DNA of 64,000 nucleotides from positions 28,712,934-28,776,933 of the forward strand of contig CM034388.1 in NCBI GenBank assembly GCA_019925095.2. Direction: 5' to 3'. How positions within the stretch are numbered: the first letter of the stretch is position 1; the number at the start of each line of letters is the position of its first letter. Below the pieces are notes generated by a model, which saw only the letters and a program-made list of their open reading frames with translations, had not been told where the DNA came from and did not search any database. Shown one piece after another: positions 1-10,169 of this stretch. This DNA is from Dendrolimus kikuchii. Lineage: Eukaryota > Arthropoda > Insecta > Lepidoptera > Lasiocampidae. A program made the position numbers and the translations under genes.

Positions 1-53
1 TCACTCCGAACGCAACCGGGATTTAACGCTCGAATGATGATGATGATGACATA

Positions 54-240
54 CTAGCGGCCCCGGCAGACGTTGTCCTGCTTTAAAGAGTTAAAATATA
101 TCTCACGATTCCAGCGCCACCTACTGGATCCAACTGTAGTCTTAAATCATCGAGGGACCTACTCAAATGAACGCCAAAAAAAATCGTCAAAATCGGTCCA
201 ATCGTTTAGGAGGAGTTCAATCACATACATATGCATATAA
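54..240 (-). mobile_element. Helitron-like element, family Hb (CTAG end at 54-57)
   Basis: Read on the - strand, this ends in a short GGCAG-type hairpin, GC-rich spacer and CTAG followed by T, as Helitrons do. The same terminus is seen near 11764, 11981, 32425 and 32755. The 5' (right) end has drifted and its boundary is approximate. Non-autonomous, no ORF. Confidence 0.6.
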
Positions 241-304
241 AAAAGCATGGTTATGTTGTTTGTTTGAAAATTTCAAAAACACGTGTCATATGAAATAAAT
301 GGTA

Positions 305-870
305 GATAACTCTTTATTGCACACCAAAACATACAATTACAAAAACAGACCATATTTACAATATTTTCTAGGCGATACAATAGGCGGCCTTATCGCTCAA
401 AGCGATCTCTTCCAGGCAACCTAAATCAAAAACAAATTTGAATCAGGCGATGTAGGTGGTGCAGGAAAAAGGCAAGGGACACATAAATACTCAAACTAAT
501 TTAACAAATAAATATACAAATACATACATATATACATAGTCATAAATATAATATACAAATATATACATATACAATAATATATTACAAAATACATATATTA
601 TATAATAAATGTATTAGCATGATTATATTGTGTTAATCAGACATGGCTATTTATGGACAAATAGTGTTTTCTGAGTAAATTTCTAAATGTTGGTAAGGAT
701 TTGGCCTCTCTGACAGTAAGAGGTAGCATATTCCATAGTTTGACAGCCTGCACTGTAAAAGAGTTATCATAATAGGATGAAGTGTGTGCAGGTGTCATAA
801 GTTTTCGATACGTATCAGAGCGCAAATTGTGGGCAGTGGATATTCCGGCGAAGGAACAACCCTCCCTTGG
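305..870 (-). pseudogene. CR1/L2-like LINE 3' end (copy C1)
   Basis: The - strand carries the C-terminal end of a non-LTR reverse transcriptase protein (637-825; pattern NSFTVQAVKLWN, then LP.TVREAKSL, then LRKHYLS), a 3' UTR, and a terminal CAATAAAGAG-type end near 308. The UTR holds a stem-loop (392-397 pairing with 401-406) followed by a GGCCGCC block, also seen in the other copies. This is a 5'-truncated dead copy with no reverse transcriptase core. CR1/L2 assignment rests on the C-terminal motif and on short tandem tails in sister copies. Confidence 0.7.
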
Positions 871-888
871 GGCATTGCTTTATCCTGT

Positions 889-1123
889 ACAAATACAATA
901 TGTCTACTCGACCGCGTGGACTGAATTTCTAAGAATCACACCTGGCTAATGACTACCATAAAGATTACAATACACAATGCGCTGTTTTTATCAATCACAA
1001 ATTTTAAACACAAAGTAAACAAAAGAAGACGGTCATAAAAGCGTTTCAATGTTATTAGCTGAAACAACGACGGGTAATAAATGTACTTTGTTTACAGATA
1101 TGCAGGTGGCCCAAATTGTAACA
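889..1123 (-). repeat. LTR fragment, same family as the LTR at 39230-43736
   Basis: About 235 bp match the right part of the LTR at 43475-43736, including the terminal TGTAACA. In this copy the left part is missing and it directly follows the CR1-like fragment C1. It is a truncated solo LTR with no internal region. Confidence 0.6.
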
Positions 1124-1251
1124 ATACTATATCATGTAATATATATACCCACATTTCAATAAAAATATTTTACATATGTTAAATAAGCCATTTTTGTAAT
1201 AAAGTAAAAGAAATGTTATAAAGTATATAATTTTTATATTCCATACACAAC

Positions 1252-1760
1252 GCGGTGCTGGTACCTACGCTCGAGTATGGAAGCGAGAGTTGGGTAAGGA
1301 AGAGAGAGCATGAAAGTAGAGTAAACGCGGTCGAGATGCGAGCACTGCGCAAAATCTGCGGAGTGACGTTCGCGGACCGCGTTCGTAATACCGAAGTAAG
1401 AAAGAGAGTTGGTCTGAAAGAGAGGGTCGGGGTGAAGGTAAGGAAAGGAATGCTCCGGTGGTTCGGGTATGTGATGGAAAGAATGCATGATGAAAGAATG
1501 ACTAAACAGATATACAATGCAAAAGTGGATGGATGCAGAAGTCGTGGCAGGCCACGACACACCTTCCATGATCAAATTGATCGTGTACTAGCGGAGGGTG
1601 ATGTCAGGAGCCTTAAGAACAGACGAGTGTGCATGACAAGAGTTATGAATGTCAAAGAAGCAAGTGAGGTGTGTAAGAATGGGCCTAAATGGCGCTCTGT
1701 TGTTCGTGCCTACCCCGCAAGGGAACTGGCGTGAAGTTATGTAAGTATGTATGTATGTAT
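1252..1760 (+). pseudogene. RTE-like LINE 3' end (copy R-a)
   Basis: An open frame (1255-1734) encodes the C-terminal tail of a non-LTR reverse transcriptase protein (motifs YGSESWV, ALRKICGV, MLRWFG, GRPRHTF, YPARELA). It is followed by a (TATG)n tail typical of RTE-type LINEs. The 12-mer ATTTTTATATTC occurs at 1230-1241 and 1759-1770 and probably marks the target duplication, with ten extra bases at the 5' junction. The copy is 5'-truncated and lacks the endonuclease and catalytic YADD regions. It is one of the two longest of ten copies here. Confidence 0.75.
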
Positions 1761-1979
1761 TTTTATATTCAAAACGATTACTTTCGATTTATTTACGTAT
1801 AGCGTCGAGGGTTTATTCTGTGCGTTACACGACTCACAGAAGATAACTATTACGTCACCAATAACAATAAAGTACGACAATTATGTCATTTGTATCATAT
1901 AGGTTTTACTGTCAAGAAATATGTGACTTGATAGACGTGCGAACGTCAAAAGTAAAATAAACAACAGTACAGAAGGTCG

Positions 1980-2054
1980 TTTTGGAACTATCGGCGCAAC
2001 AACAAGCTGAGTGCAAACCTTATCTACTGAAAATGCAGCGTACAAATTCTGTGA
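1980..2054 (+). repeat. short dispersed repeat S, copy 1
   Basis: Shares a ~75 bp block (AGCTGAGTGCAAACC, then ACTGAAAATGC and GCGTACAAATTCT) with 5418-5501 and 9574-9652, all in the same orientation. No coding potential or termini recognised. Confidence 0.5.
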
Positions 2055-2130
2055 ACTTTCTATTATTTTTCTAAACTATAGTTAAACATTGTAAGTACGA
2101 CACTATCTATATCTTTGAATAATCTCTAAC

Positions 2131-2398
2131 GTGCGTGCTTGAAGGGAGAAAGAATACTCCCGTCCTCTTGTGAGAGATGACAAAACAACCTAAATCCAGC
2201 TGCCCGTCTGGATGACTACCAAGCCTGGTCTAGAGTATGCCACTGTAATAACCCCGAGTTGTGTTCTAGAACTAGTAGCCAGGTTTCAGTCCCCCCTACC
2301 TGGCCGACAGCACATTGGTAGCTTCTTCAGTATTGCAAATGGGAACCGCTTTCCGTCAAGTGGATCCTTAGCCTGTCTACTCTCCTCCAACGGTAAAA
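2131..2398 (+). repeat. family A repeat, old copy (A1)
   Basis: A diverged copy that retains the landmark order of family A: GAGAAAGAATAC head, GACAAAACAACC, CTGGATG, TAGAGTATGCC, GTTGTGTTC, TTGCAAAT, CCGCTTTCC and a TCAAGTGG tail. It is clearly older than most other copies. Confidence 0.6.
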
Positions 2399-2439
2399 TT
2401 AAATTGCTGGTTTGGAGACAGACTCCTGGTATATAACCG

Positions 2440-2987
2440 AGGATAAACCTTCCCAGCAGGCTTCCTCTCACTTAAAGAATGACATAGGTGGAGGCGAAAT
2501 ATCTGCACGCTCTGTTGGTAGCCTTGGGCGTGCGTCTAATATTGTCCCCTGAGGGTCACGTGCAACTGTGTGTCTACTGCCAGAGATCTTTGAAGACCAG
2601 CGCCACCTGTGCTAAGGATACGGGAAGGGAACCGGGAGGTCTACTTTTCTTCTAGCTCCACTGCCTCCTTAGAGGATATTAACGTCTTACAGAAGGAAAC
2701 GACCGTTTCGCATCTAAATCAGGTCCCGACTATGCCTTGAATCACAGCTGGCAGAAAACTACGTGACTCTTAATACAGCGAAACTAAAACCGATATTAAA
2801 TATATCATTTCTATATTTCAATTTGAATTAACGAACCAAAATGATCCCTATATACATAAACTTGAATCATTCAATGTCATTGAATACCGTTTTGCGAATT
2901 CATTTTTCCGCCTCTCAACCAAATTGATTCAATATGGTTGATTCGTCTAATATCAACAGAAGTCGTGGATAAATTACACATCACTCG
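2440..2987. other. unassigned intergenic sequence
   Basis: No ORF, repeat terminus or copy of another family in the window was recognised here. Confidence 0.4.
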
Positions 2988-2994
2988 ATGATTG

Positions 2995-3420
2995 ATTTCA
3001 AATTTTCTAAAAATATATTCTTAATTCTCCAGTCGTTGGTGCCATGGAAGATGGGACACCCTCTAGTATGGGACGCAACTTGTGTCGATAATTTGGCAGC
3101 GTCCCATCGTTCAGACACAGCCGTGACAGCCGGGGCTGCTGCTTCACACCAGGAGGCCCTGAAATGTCGCAAATATGTGTCCATTGGTAGTGGGTACGTA
3201 TTTGTGGCTTTCGGGGTCGAGACCCTGGGGCCGTAGGGGCCTGGAGCTCATCACCTCTATCGAGACCTCACAACGCGTCTAATTAAGGTCTCGCGTTACC
3301 AAAAGGCTGGCTTGCACCTAGGACAACGGATCAGCGTTGCCATCCAACGCGGAAATGCGGCCAGCATTTTGGGCACGCTCCCCGCCGACAGCAATTTGGA
3401 GTCAATTTTTTATTTATAGA
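2995..3420 (+). pseudogene. non-LTR LINE C-terminal domain, family R (copy a)
   Basis: Encodes the motif string VPWKMG, LVWDATCVD, CRKYVSIG, FGVETLG, QRISVAIQRGNAAS and LGTLPAD, ending at a stop after IFYL. An in-frame TAG replaces Trp right after VETLGP at about 3233-3237; the copy at 52140-52488 has TGG there. It is 5'-truncated and dead. The domain is one I recall following the reverse transcriptase in animal LINEs; the clade is not assigned. Confidence 0.7.
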
Positions 3421-3604
3421 TGTATATTATTTTGTAGGTGTAACTTTATTTATAGTATAGTTTAGTTTATTGATTTTTAAGGTTTTATTTGTAAGTTTAG
3501 CTTTAATTTTAACCATTTTTAAAAAAAATATTTACTTCTATATGTATTCTCCAGATAATCGGTGCAGTGATGGACAGACAGAGGGACATATTATATTATA
3601 ATTG

Positions 3605-4160
3605 TTTTTTTTTTATTGTAGTATAGGTTCGCGTTTGACCACAATCTTGCCTTATGTGGGGCGAAGATATGGTCTAGGATGGAGCACGCTTGCCTAGAAG
3701 GTACCTATTCACACGTGACTTGAACACACCCAGGTTATATGTATCCGGAAAGACAGACTCCGGCAATGAGTTCCACTCCTTTGCGGCGCGTATGATGAAG
3801 CTAGATGCAAAGCGCTTCGTTCTAATAGGTGGAATATCCACCATATATCGATGCCGCATACCGGTTCGTCTGGTTGTCCGATGATGGAAGGGAGATGGCG
3901 GGATCAGATTGAAGAGCTCAGCTGCACACTCTCCAAAGTGAATCCGATAGAAAACCGACAAGCTGGCAACCCTGCGCCGATGTTCGAGACTTTGCATTTT
4001 GTCATCGAAAAGCTGGTCGTTGCCAACCAGCCTCCTGGCTCTCCGCTCAATCGACTCAAGTGCTTCGAGTTGGTATTTGGCTGAGCCATCCCAAAGGTGA
4101 GAGCAGTACTCCATACATGCTCGTAATTTTGGCCAACATCGCTGGTTGCACCACAAGTAA
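3605..4160 (-). pseudogene. Jockey-type LINE C-terminal fragment
   Basis: The - strand ORF (3674-4174) reads [66 protein letters not shown], then [20 protein letters not shown] and a stop. This is the end of a Jockey-superfamily reverse transcriptase, recalled as abundant in Lepidoptera. A T-rich run at 3606-3615 is the complement of its poly(A) tail. The first 10-12 residues of the ORF are flanking sequence. 5'-truncated; no catalytic motif. Confidence 0.75.
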
Positions 4161-4169
4161 TATACATAT

Positions 4170-4740
4170 ATCATTACTCACTTATATTGATTTTCTTTAG
4201 TAGTGTAATTGTTCGTAACCGAAAATAAATTTAAAAAAATACATGCAACGAAAGCCTGAGTTTTTAACTAAATCAATTCAACGAGTCAGTCTGTCTAGAC
4301 TGATCCATTTTACACACATTAATAATACATAAACGGTTATATTAAAATCTGCAAAATAAAATACACACATCGGAGTGCTGCCGATGAATTATTTTTTCTT
4401 TAATATCCATACAATGGATATCAATAATTATGTGATAGATTTCTCGCGACAAATGGAGTGTTAATGAACTTTGATTCTGAGAAAAGTATTACATATAAGA
4501 ACTCTTTAGTAAAAGCCATTCTTGTGTATATTTAATTAAATTTATATATAGAATTGAGTTTAATTATTACGAGTATTTGTAGTTTTAGCAACCATTCGGC
4601 AGAGAATAAATCGTCTCTGATAATAATAAACACAACGCCTGTTCATGAATAACTGTTTTAAGATTTTTTGTCTATCTGTCTGAAAATTTGTCTAAATGGC
4701 TTAAAGGATTTCAAAAAGAATAGTACATTATGGTACTAAT
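4170..4740. other. AT-rich sequence, nothing recognised
   Basis: AT-rich, no ORF of note and no match to the repeat families described here. Confidence 0.4.
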
Positions 4741-4850
4741 GTGTAACATTGGTGACTACCGCCGAGGCGCCATTGAGACTCGAGCCGTAGGCGAGGGTCT
4801 TAAGAGAGCCGAGGACGGTAATCATTAATACACACGTGTATCATACGACG

Positions 4851-5216
4851 TTTTTCAACACACTTGTGAATAAAATAACAACAAAACCTCATTTTATTTA
4901 GTAGATAAAAAAGTTATATATGAGTGAAAGTTTTTTTATTAAACACGTACGAGTTAAAATTATCTATTTAAATAAGAAGTTGCATGAAATGAGCAAGCAA
5001 TAGGAACATTAATTTATTTGTTCTATAGAACACGATCTTTTTTTTTGAATAAAAACTTTTTTAAGAACAAAGCAACTCAACCAATAAAATAAAATAAAAA
5101 ATCTATAACTCACTAGTGAGTTATAATGTTTTTTACTCACAGTTTGATAATGGGTGTCATTCTGTGCCTAATTGCGGTGACCATAGAGCCACTTTATGAG
5201 CAAGTGTGTTGAAAAA
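4851..5216. mobile_element. MITE-like element with 16-bp inverted termini
   Basis: TTTTTCAACACACTTG at 4851-4866 is exactly inverted at 5201-5216. The 366-bp AT-rich interior contains a perfect 20-bp palindrome at 5106-5125 and no ORF. No target duplication could be fixed, so the superfamily is unknown. Confidence 0.55.
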
Positions 5217-5288
5217 TAATTTTATTTAGGACAATTAAACTAATATAAAACTAAGTGTTAACAATAATAGACTTTACAAACTTGTTCT

Positions 5289-5336
5289 AAAAGGGGCATC
5301 AGTCTCACCAATTATGCTGAGACTGATGCCCCTTTT
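5289..5336. repeat. perfect 19-bp hairpin
   Basis: AAAAGGGGCATCAGTCTCA at 5289-5307 is exactly inverted at 5318-5336 around a 10-nt loop. It stands alone in AT-rich sequence. Compare the hairpin at 54663-54705, which has the same layout but different arm sequence. Confidence 0.8.
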
Positions 5337-5417
5337 ATGATTATTTATTATTTAACCAAATTGGATCGTTTTGGTCTTACGTCAAAAGGAAGGTTTGCAC
5401 TGAAAGTCAGCGTTGTG

Positions 5418-5501
5418 TCGGATATAATTCCGGCACAGCAATATGCTGAGTGCAAGCGCTGTTTGCTGAAAATGCTGCGTACAAATTCTCAAAATGTGCC
5501 C
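5418..5501 (+). repeat. short dispersed repeat S, copy 2
   Basis: Same block as 1980-2054 and 9574-9652: ATGCTGAGTGCAAGC, then TTTGCTGAAAATGC and GCGTACAAATTCTC. Confidence 0.5.
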
Positions 5502-5509
5502 TTGTATAT

Positions 5510-6205
5510 AATAATGTATAAATAAGGAATTTAGTTACATCACTCTTTCTGCAAATAAAGTCTTTTCTTCTTTCTAAAAGCTGGCAACGCGTTGCATTGC
5601 GCTTGCTGTTGCAAACATCTATAGGCGACTTATACCACTTTCCAATAGGTGGGGCCGTCAGTGATGTAGACTTCATATAACTCGATTACCTTTAAGAAAC
5701 TAGCAATTAGCGACCAAAAGGTCGAAAAACGCCATACTTCCATTGGCGTTTACGCGTTCTGTTCAAACATATTATTACTATTGTCTCTGTAAATTAACTA
5801 GCGACCAAACTGTCGAAAGCACCATGATTTTATTGGCGTTTACGTTTTTTATTCGTACATATATTATTACCGTATTACAATCTCTTATACTCGGTAGCTT
5901 TCCACACGTATTGGATGAAACACCAACTCATAACCCGATGCGACCGGCTTTTGTTTCAAAATATGCGGTAAGTATGCAAATTTGAAAATACAAACTGTAA
6001 TAAGGAAATAAATTGCGAGTTAGACGTTTTTCACTGTGGGCCGTCTACCTAAACGCCAGCTTGAGACATTAAAAAGATTGGACTGCACATAAGAAATTAA
6101 AACTTTGTATATGAGCACAACAGTCGCGCGAGTTCAGTGCTTTTTCACCATACCAACATCTTTCACCGTGCCCTACGTGCTTCAAGAAGTCTTTACTTCA
6201 AAAAA
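5510..6205. other. unassigned intergenic sequence
   Basis: A short phrase, GCGACCAAA..GTCGAAA followed by CATT(G)GCGTTTACG, occurs twice (about 5709-5755 and 5802-5850), suggesting a local duplication. No gene is seen. Confidence 0.35.
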
Positions 6206-6509
6206 ATCCGTGCAGGAACGGAGAAAGAATACAATTTCCTGCGGCCGGGCGGCCTGTCGTAAGAGGCGACTTAAGAACCCACAGCCAGGTGGTAGGGCAT
6301 TTGCCCGACTGGATGGCTAGCACCCCTGGTCTAGAGTATGTCGCCATAACAACCTTGAGTTCTGTTCCGGCATCAGAGACCAGGTTCCAGTCTCCCTTAA
6401 GAGAGCAGCAGCACATTTTTAGCACCTTTGGTGTTGCAAATGTCCATAGGCGATGGTAACTGCTTTCCATCAAGTGGCCGTCTGCCTGTCTGCTGAACTC
6501 ATGCAATAT

Positions 6510-6513
<4 letters not shown>
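6206..6513 (+). repeat. family A repeat (A2)
   Basis: Near full-length copy from ATCCGTGCAGGAACGG to GCAATATAAA, running into a (TA)n microsatellite (about 6513-6550). Just beyond, 6551-6580 is a short inverted fragment of the same family (GGCGGCCCACTTGATGG). Confidence 0.8.
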
Positions 6514-6553
<40 letters not shown>

Positions 6554-6832
6554 GGCCCACTTGATGGAAAACGGTTACCGAAAGCTCTCGTAAAAGAATA
6601 AACAATTATGACACGGTCCAGTTGACAGGGCTATAGAAAGAATAATACACTAACAAGTGGCTTATATCTCGTGACGTAATGTAAATATTATAAAGGGGTG
6701 GAGACTGGAATGCATTTGTCTGCCCCCTTAATCCTAATCACCAATAAATAGGCTTGTTTATATACTTAGGCCGTGTTTGTTTTTACTTTATGCTTTTTAA
6801 GAATCAATGGGTGGGTATGACAGTGTAACGAC

Positions 6833-6934
6833 AATGTCATTAGAACAATAAGAAGACTTCTAATTTTAACTTGCGAGTACATACAACTAAAGCAAATTCT
6901 GTGTGTGAGTTATATATATATGTGTGTGTGTGGG
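6833..6934 (+). repeat. left copy of a ~100 bp direct duplication
   Basis: The segment from AATGTCATTAGAACAATAAG through AGCAAATTCTGTGTGTGAGTT recurs at 7146-7250 with only a few differences. The two copies flank family A copy A3. Confidence 0.8.
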
Positions 6935-7142
6935 TTTTTTTATTGTAGGAGATCAGCAGACAGGCAGGCGGCCCACTTGATGGAAAGCGGTTACCATCGC
7001 CTATGGACATTTGCAACACCAAAATTGCTACAAATGCTTTGCTGCTGTCTTAAGGGAAACTGGAACCTGGTCACTAATGCCGGAACTAGGAACTAGACTA
7101 GGGGTGGTAGCCATCCAGACGGGCAAATGCCCTACCACCTGG
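6935..7142 (-). repeat. family A repeat (A3), truncated
   Basis: Inverted copy starting TTTTTTTATTGTAGGAG and stopping at CTACCACCTGG. It lacks the head segment and also lacks ~35 bp inside (after CCGGAACTAGG). It lies between the two copies of a ~100 bp direct duplication. Confidence 0.75.
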
Positions 7143-7145
7143 CAA

Positions 7146-7251
7146 AATGTCATTAGAACAATAAGAAGACTCTTCTAATTTTAACTTACGAGTACATACA
7201 ACTAAAGCAAATTCTGTGTGTGAGTTGTATATATGTGTGTGTGTGTGTGTG

Positions 7252-7291
<40 letters not shown>
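7146..7291 (+). repeat. right copy of the ~100 bp duplication plus (TG)n/(TA)n microsatellite
   Basis: Repeats 6833-6934, then continues into (TG)n and a long (TA)n tract at about 7258-7291. Confidence 0.8.
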
Positions 7292-7295
<4 letters not shown>

Positions 7296-7299
7296 GGGT

Positions 7300-8117
7300 C
7301 ATTCAGAAAAAAAACTTTATTTTCGGAACCATGCTCAAGTTTCTGTTAAATGCCAAAATAGGTCTTGTAAAATAGGAGGCCTTAATTCTAATATTAAGGA
7401 TGTTCGCATCGCACTTTTCGATTTCCCATAAGACTAACTAAATTCGTTTTTTCTTCTGATTTTTACATCTACGTTGTACCGTAAAGGTCTTGAAGTACTT
7501 TTATTGACAATTATACGCTCCATAAAAAAGGTATGACGTTGTAGGGGAACCCTTATAAGCCAATAGATGGCGCTGTGCAATAATTGAGATCACAAACGTT
7601 TCCCGAAACATACAAAGAATATATACAAATGTTCAACAATAACAGATGAGCCTACGCCTGCGAAGAACGACAATAGCCTCGCTGGAAGATCTTCCTTTGA
7701 GACGGAGGAGGGTTCCATCTAGTTCCTCCACCCTATACGGGGCACCCCTTTCACGGTAATTTTTTGATAAGTAAATTGGGGCATAAGTTAGTAGAGGTCA
7801 AAGTATAATTTACCGTGATGTTCTGTAAATGAAATAAAAAAAATACAAAACATCTTGCATTGTTACTTTCGATATATAATTTCATGTCCACGTTGCTCGT
7901 AAGCTTTTCTTGTTATGATATAAACGAGTGGCCACGTGCGAGTCGCACTTACGCTTAGAAGATTTCTTTATAAAATATAATATGGACGTTGAGAATATTA
8001 TTCCGTTAAACTTTCAGCAGTTACGAGTCGGCTCTTAATTTGTAAAACAGAAAACTTCTTGGGAAAGTGCCGTAACTTAATTACGGTACTAAATAAAATA
8101 ATAGTAGATTGTAGGTT
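7300..8117. other. unassigned intergenic sequence
   Basis: No gene or repeat terminus recognised. It contains the phrase ATAGATGGCGCTGTGC, common in lepidopteran interspersed DNA by recall, but no boundary could be set. Confidence 0.35.
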
Positions 8118-8551
8118 TTTGAAGTGAAACTTCTATATAAACGGGGGGTCTTAGGATTTTTCTGTCACGAAAAAGCGTTACGGCATAAATTTAGACTAGA
8201 CGTGGTGAGAGGCGGCATAATTTTAGAGTATCTTTGGATGCCATTTTTGGTTCCGGATCGAATTCAGTTTTTTTGTTTGATAAAATAAAATATGTTTAAA
8301 TAAAAAATGCATTAATTAAAATGTACCTAACCTAACCAAATCATAATTTGCAGTAAACCTGTGAAAAATCGAAATGCGTGCTGGGACACATAGTAGAAGT
8401 GAAACTTCAACGGACAAGTGGCAAAACGAATCGCAACAAATTTTTACTTGAAGTCTTACGGGCAGATTGTTAATGTACTTGTCCAAGTTAAAACTCCACT
8501 TGTCCGTTGAAGTTTCACTTCTACTATGTGTCCCAGCACACATTTCGATTT
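8118..8551 (+). mobile_element. fold-back MITE W, copy 1, with internal inverted terminus
   Basis: The outer ends carry GAAGTGAAACTTC (8118-8145 region) and GAAGTTTCACTTC (about 8508-8520). Compared with the copy at 26185-26545, this one has ~120 bp of extra sequence (8355-8460) that is an inverted copy of its own right end. That produces 56-nt arms at 8366-8421 and 8496-8551 with a single mismatch around a 74-nt spacer. No coding potential. Confidence 0.65.
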
Positions 8552-9147
8552 GTTTAATGGTCTACAATAAAGAGTTATATATCTATCTCAATACGATATT
8601 TATTCTTTCAAAATACAAATCAAAGCGGAGTATTTGTATTGTTTTCAACATTTTCAGATGGTAAATAAACTTTAGGGACATGGAGGTTTTTGCAGATGTC
8701 TGGTTATTACGAGAAAAAAAACTCATTTAATATTATCAAAAATTATTTTACTTCAATCATCACTATATAATGTTACTTAACTGTTCTTTTATTCCTTTTA
8801 GTATTTAAAAAAACCCAAAAAGGTTATAATTGCAAAGATTAAGGTCGCATGTGCATTCGTGAATTAGGCCTAACGTGTGTGGGATATGCGCACGCGCTGA
8901 ACGGTGCGCGTCCGGCGCATGCGCACCGAAAGCAAACTATGCCCGACGTCTCCTTCGCCATAAACGGGGGAGGCATGCGCGGCTTGCTAATTTCGATGTT
9001 CGAAAATCATTAAACGTATTGATAATGCTTTTTATATTTATTATATATGCTTAGTTTAAGACTATAAACATTTCTTAAATATCTAGTGATGTTTAAAGTA
9101 ATTTATAAATTATACTTTAATGAAATTTGGTTTTCCTATAACATAAA
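8552..9147. other. unassigned sequence with a GC-rich island
   Basis: Mostly AT-rich; 8880-8980 is a GC-rich patch with CpG-rich words such as GCGCATGCGC. No ORF or repeat family recognised. Confidence 0.3.
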
Positions 9148-9440
9148 ATGTGGAAAGAAAGAATGCATGATGAAAGAATGACTAAACAGATATACAATGC
9201 AAAAGTGAATGGATGCAGAAGTTGTGGAAGGCCACGACAGACCTTCCATGGTCAAATTGATCGTGTACTAGCAGAAGGTGAGATTAGGAATCTTAAGAAC
9301 AGACGAGCGTGTATGACAAGAGTTATGAATGTCAAAGAGGCAAGTGAGGTGTGTAAGAATAAGCCTAAATGGCACTCTGTTGTTCGTGCCTACCCCGCAA
9401 GGGAACTGGCGTGAAGTTATGTATGTATGTATGTAGGTAT
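9148..9440 (+). pseudogene. RTE-like LINE 3' end (copy R-b)
   Basis: The frame 9148-9414 encodes the last ~88 codons of the RTE-like protein (RMHDERMTKQIYNAK, GRPRQTF, YPARELA, stop) and ends in (TATG)n. 5'-truncated. Several amino acid differences from the other copies suggest it is older. Confidence 0.75.
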
Positions 9441-9573
9441 TTGCTTTTGATTCTGCTAATTTTAAATCCAACCGTGACCTTTGGTGATGATGCTTTGGAC
9501 AGCAATATAACCCAATAAACCATGTTTGAAAACTTTGTATTATGATTTTATGGTTATAAAATAAAGTATTGTA

Positions 9574-9652
9574 TCGGATATTATGTCGGCATAGCAATAA
9601 GCTGAGTGCAAACCTTGTTTGCTGAAAATGCCGCGTGCAAATTCTCAAAATA
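9574..9652 (+). repeat. short dispersed repeat S, copy 3
   Basis: AATAAGCTGAGTGCAAACC, then TTTGCTGAAAATGC and GCGTGCAAATTCTC, as at 1980-2054 and 5418-5501. Confidence 0.5.
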
Positions 9653-9659
9653 TGTTTTT

Positions 9660-10169
9660 ATTTTTAAGATACATGTCAGCAATGTAAGTACGTCGCTATT
9701 TCTTCAAACATTTTTTCTCTCTTTCTTTCAATTGTTTTGAATATATTAATACGGTGCCAATCACAGAGGGGCCGATAATGGTATATTGAATGTTGCCGCG
9801 GTGATTTGATGGAGGCCAATATCTGCGAGTCCAACCCACGACTTTCCCAAACAAAATTTCAATGTCAATTATAAATTCATATGACACCATTTGCGCCCGA
9901 ACGTGTTTTGAACACGGAATCGCTTGTCTATGGTTTATTTATTTTCATTTCCGGCGCTCACAGGAAGGTAGTGGACAGTTACTTTCGCGCCAATTGCATA
10001 ATAATCGCCGCCATCTTGCGGATGGACACGTGCGACGTTGTACGGTTCACACCGCATTTGAAATTTGATTAGATCACGTGACTGTGGTGGCGATTGGGGA
10101 ATTTCCCCCGGGAAAATATGCCAAATACACCAGAATATAATCAAGTTCCAAATATTTCATTAAAACTAC
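9660..10169. other. unassigned intergenic sequence
   Basis: No recognised gene. Overlapping ORFs of 60-70 codons on both strands (9862-10144) show no family motif. Confidence 0.35.

Noticed and set aside
1740..1765. CRISPR-like short repeats ((TATG)n and (TA)n tracts)
   Set aside because: These are microsatellite tails of LINEs or AT microsatellites in a eukaryotic genome; there are no spacers.
8326..8337. CCTAACCTAACC as insect telomeric (TTAGG) repeat
   Set aside because: Only two units, inside MITE W; a few more similar words at 31205-31222 are also isolated.
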